Source: CBDUUP01 sp965370435
Lineage (GTDB): Bacteria; Chloroflexota; Anaerolineae; Anaerolineales; UBA11579
DNA: 5,607 nucleotides
Assembly (NCBI GenBank): GCA_965370435.1
Contig: CBDUUP010000303.1
Coordinates: 1 to 5,607, forward strand
Reading direction: 5' to 3'
Under the pieces are notes generated by a model. The model worked only from the letters and a program-made list of their open reading frames with translations, searched no databases and had not been told where the DNA came from. Below, one piece after another: positions 3,520 to 5,607 of the stretch (position 1 is its first letter; each line of letters begins with the position of its first letter). A program made the translations under genes and the position numbers.

Positions 3520-5607
3520 AGGCGAAAAACATCAATTGGGCCTTGCTCCTGGGTATGTTGATACTTTTTGTGATTGGACTGGTCGCCGTTTTCGGACAAG
3601 AAATGGCTCCCCAGGATCCACTAGAGCGAACTCGGGTCATACAGTCCGAGGAAGGTTGGGAAATTCCTCCCTACGCGCCCTCCACGCCGGGTTTTCCGCT
3701 AGGTTCGGATGATTTTGGCCGTGACATTCTCAGCCGCCTGCTCTGGGCGGTGCGTCCCACCATGGTCTTGGTGATTGTGGTGGCGGCAGTGCGGCTGGCG
3801 CTGGGAATCCTGATTGGGATCTTTTCCGGCTGGTTTGATAATGGGTTCAGCCGTCTGCTGGAGTTTATGATCGCCGCAGTCCTGGTGATCCCCAGCCTTA
3901 TCGCCGCCCTGATCATCGTCTCCAACGCCAGCACCAGTCTGGAGGGAGTCTATTCTGAGCGCATGGGGATTTTTATTGTAGGGCTATCCATTATTGGATG
4001 GGCCGAAGCAGCCCAGATCGTCCGCGCCCAGATACGGACGACCAAGAGCCAGGAGTTCGTCGAAGCGGCGCGGGCGCTGGGGGCTTCTGGCGGGCAGATC
4101 CTGCGCCTGCACATCGCCAGACACATCATGCCCTTGGTCTGGATCCTGTTCGCCTTTGAAGTTGGCAGCGCCTTGATGGTGACCAGCGGGCTTGGCTTCT
4201 TAGGATATTTCATCGGTGGGATCCAAAAACTTCCGGGTGAATATGCCGCCGCCGGATATCCAGAACTTGGGGAAATGCTGGCTTCTACCAAAAACATAAT
4301 CCTTGAGCCGTGGGGGATGGTGACAGCCGCCGGAGCGGTTTTCGTCACCGTATTGGGTTTTAACCTGGTTGGGCAAGGCTTGCAGATGCGGTTAAGTTTA
4401 CGGAACATGAGCAGGCGTACAGTTTTCACCCGGATGTCCAGTTCGATTTCACAGTGGATTGAAGAGAAGATCACCTATCCCCTTTCAGTCTGGTATGACG
4501 GCAAGGCGCGCCGTTCAATACAAGCGTTTTTGTTGGCTATGGCAGTAATTACCCTGGGATATGGTTGGTCGCGGTACCAAGAGCAGATCGGGCAGCAGAT
4601 TACCGATGTTCAAATCGTTATGGCAACATTGGTTCTTCCCGACGACTCCTTGCCCACGCCTATGGCAACTGTGTCTCCGCAAACTGCCGAGGCGCTTTGG
4701 TCTTACGAAACCAGCGCTGGTCTCCTAGTCCCTCCCGTCATCGGGCCGGGCGGCGAGGTTTATTTGTTTTCAAGCGACAACATGGCTTCTGCCTTGAACC
4801 CCGACGGCAGTATGCGTTGGCAGCAGACCCTCGATCCACCGCTTTATAGCGATACCGTATTTGAGGGACGCAGCCTCGCCTTATCACCGGTCTTGGCCCC
4901 AGATGGCACCTTGTTGATTGTCTCCCAAAAAAGGGTTCATGCCCTGGATGAGCAGGGGAGCATATCTTGGGAATACGTAATAGATGCAGAGCCAGAAGTC
5001 AAGTTTTGTTGTCAATGGGACTCAGACCACTCAACCTTTTATCTGCTCGATCAACAGGCTGGTCTTTATGCCTTTTCTCCTGGAACCGGGCTTCGCTGGA
5101 AAGCCACTCCCTCCAGCGAGTTGAGACCGGTGTCGGCGCCCTTCATCGCTCCTGATGGGAATATCTACTATTCGGTAGGGGAGACCGGTGTAGGGGGATA
5201 TGTTAGTGAAACGGATATATTCTTGCAAGCGGTGACGCCCCAAGGCGAGCCGCGGTGGATCAGCAGGGTTCCGGTAGATATAGCTTTCGTGGGGCACTCT
5301 TGGGTTCATGATTTTGCCTGGTTGCGATCAGACCCAACGGGAGGGTTAATTTTTCTTGCCGGTAATATCTATAACGCTGCGGATGGGAAGTTGCTCGATA
5401 TCTCCCTGGATTGGATTATTGAGGAAGCCGAGTTGCCTTTCCGAAATCCGAGGTTTTATCGTTACTTCACCGGCCTAGATGCCAGGACTTATCTTGTTTC
5501 AGAAGAATTGGTCGTAGATTGGCTGTTGAAGGAAACTGAATTTGATATTGTCCGCTATAAAACTTATAAGGATATTATGGCATTCAACAGCCTGCGTCAA
5601 TCAAACG
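3516..5607 (+). CDS. DppC/OppC-like ABC permease fused to an extracytoplasmic PQQ-like beta-propeller, partial
   Basis: One frame runs uninterrupted from the ATG at 3516 to the window end (697 codons). Residues 1-297 are a DppC-type permease: first helix 7-26, family motif LGSDDFGRDILSRLL (62-76), helices near 83-105, 116-136, 151-169, 205-228 and 269-290, EAA coupling motif FVEAARALG (181-189) through RHIMP (202-206), and the typical end FNLVGQGLQMRL (282-293). Ordinary DppC proteins stop near here, at about 280-320 residues. This one continues with a polar segment (294-334), a seventh helix (335-352) after basic K330, R332 and R333, and then about 340 soluble residues. These contain blade-like repeats of the PQQ/YVTN type: units end in ALW (395), MRW (435), ISW (485), LRW (528) and PRW (581), preceded by APDG- and VYLF-like strands. 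A seventh helix puts the propeller outside, near the channel mouth. It may act as a tethered receptor or docking platform; this is inference. The tail after about 640 matches nothing I recognise. Confidence 0.9.
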   Translation, partial: MKAKNINWALLLGMLILFVIGLVAVFGQEMAPQDPLERTRVIQSEEGWEIPPYAPSTPGFPLGSDDFGRDILSRLLWAVRPTMVLVIVVAAVRLALGILIGIFSGWFDNGFSRLLEFMIAAVLVIPSLIAALIIVSNASTSLEGVYSERMGIFIVGLSIIGWAEAAQIVRAQIRTTKSQEFVEAARALGASGGQILRLHIARHIMPLVWILFAFEVGSALMVTSGLGFLGYFIGGIQKLPGEYAAAGYPELGEMLASTKNIILEPWGMVTAAGAVFVTVLGFNLVGQGLQMRLSLRNMSRRTVFTRMSSSISQWIEEKITYPLSVWYDGKARRSIQAFLLAMAVITLGYGWSRYQEQIGQQITDVQIVMATLVLPDDSLPTPMATVSPQTAEALWSYETSAGLLVPPVIGPGGEVYLFSSDNMASALNPDGSMRWQQTLDPPLYSDTVFEGRSLALSPVLAPDGTLLIVSQKRVHALDEQGSISWEYVIDAEPEVKFCCQWDSDHSTFYLLDQQAGLYAFSPGTGLRWKATPSSELRPVSAPFIAPDGNIYYSVGETGVGGYVSETDIFLQAVTPQGEPRWISRVPVDIAFVGHSWVHDFAWLRSDPTGGLIFLAGNIYNAADGKLLDISLDWIIEEAELPFRNPRFYRYFTGLDARTYLVSEELVVDWLLKETEFDIVRYKTYKDIMAFNSLRQSN

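Noticed and set aside
2729..4474. Plus- and minus-strand frames overlapping the two permease genes (for example 2729-3118, 3219-3599, 3950-4474 minus; 2842-3303 plus)
   Set aside because: They are shadows of the permease coding sequence. They lack coherent motifs and ribosome binding sites.
1..5607. CRISPR array, tRNA, rRNA, transposase or IS ends
   Set aside because: No regularly spaced direct repeats, cloverleaf-like sequence, rRNA motifs, transposase motifs or terminal inverted repeats with target duplications were seen. The junction near 1940 carries no IS sequence.

Overview
The window looks like chromosomal or metagenomic DNA from a free-living bacterium, probably Chloroflexota (Anaerolineae-like). 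This is inference. It rests on Thr-Pro-rich segments at the N-terminus and in the linker of an anchored protease, on the style of its C-terminal domain, and on the large multidomain proteins. No rRNA, tRNA or marker gene is present to fix the taxonomy. Genes are preceded by ordinary Shine-Dalgarno sites.

Left part (1-1495, minus strand): the first 498 codons of a membrane-anchored, extracytoplasmic trypsin/HtrA-like serine protease, cut by the window edge. It has an N-terminal anchor, an Ig-like domain, a complete His/Asp/Ser triad, an EF-hand-like loop between two cysteines and the start of a further C-terminal domain. Many plus-strand open frames opposite it are shadows.

Middle (1496-1885): an AT-rich divergent intergenic region. 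It holds a likely protease promoter, a 13-bp inverted repeat just upstream of its -10 box, and a potentially structured stretch on the plus strand that ends in a run of eight Ts.

Junction (1886-2469): a well-started ORF encoding a secretion signal peptide is cut short and passes directly, in another reading frame, into the C-terminal part of an exporter-type ABC ATPase. That part keeps the Q-loop, signature, Walker B and H-loop, but Walker A and all membrane segments are missing. This looks like a deletion scar or an assembly chimera.

Right part (2504-5607, plus strand): two permeases of the dipeptide/oligopeptide/nickel (DppB/DppC, Opp) family in tandem. The first is an ordinary DppB-like protein of 319 residues. 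The second has no stop codon before the window end. It is a DppC-like permease continued through an extra transmembrane helix into a predicted extracytoplasmic PQQ-like beta-propeller, the most unusual gene here. A six-codon micro-ORF overlaps its start codon. The permeases should pair as the membrane channel of a peptide or solute importer. Their ATPases (DppD/DppF type) are not in the window. The only possible trace of a binding protein is the orphan signal peptide at 1886.
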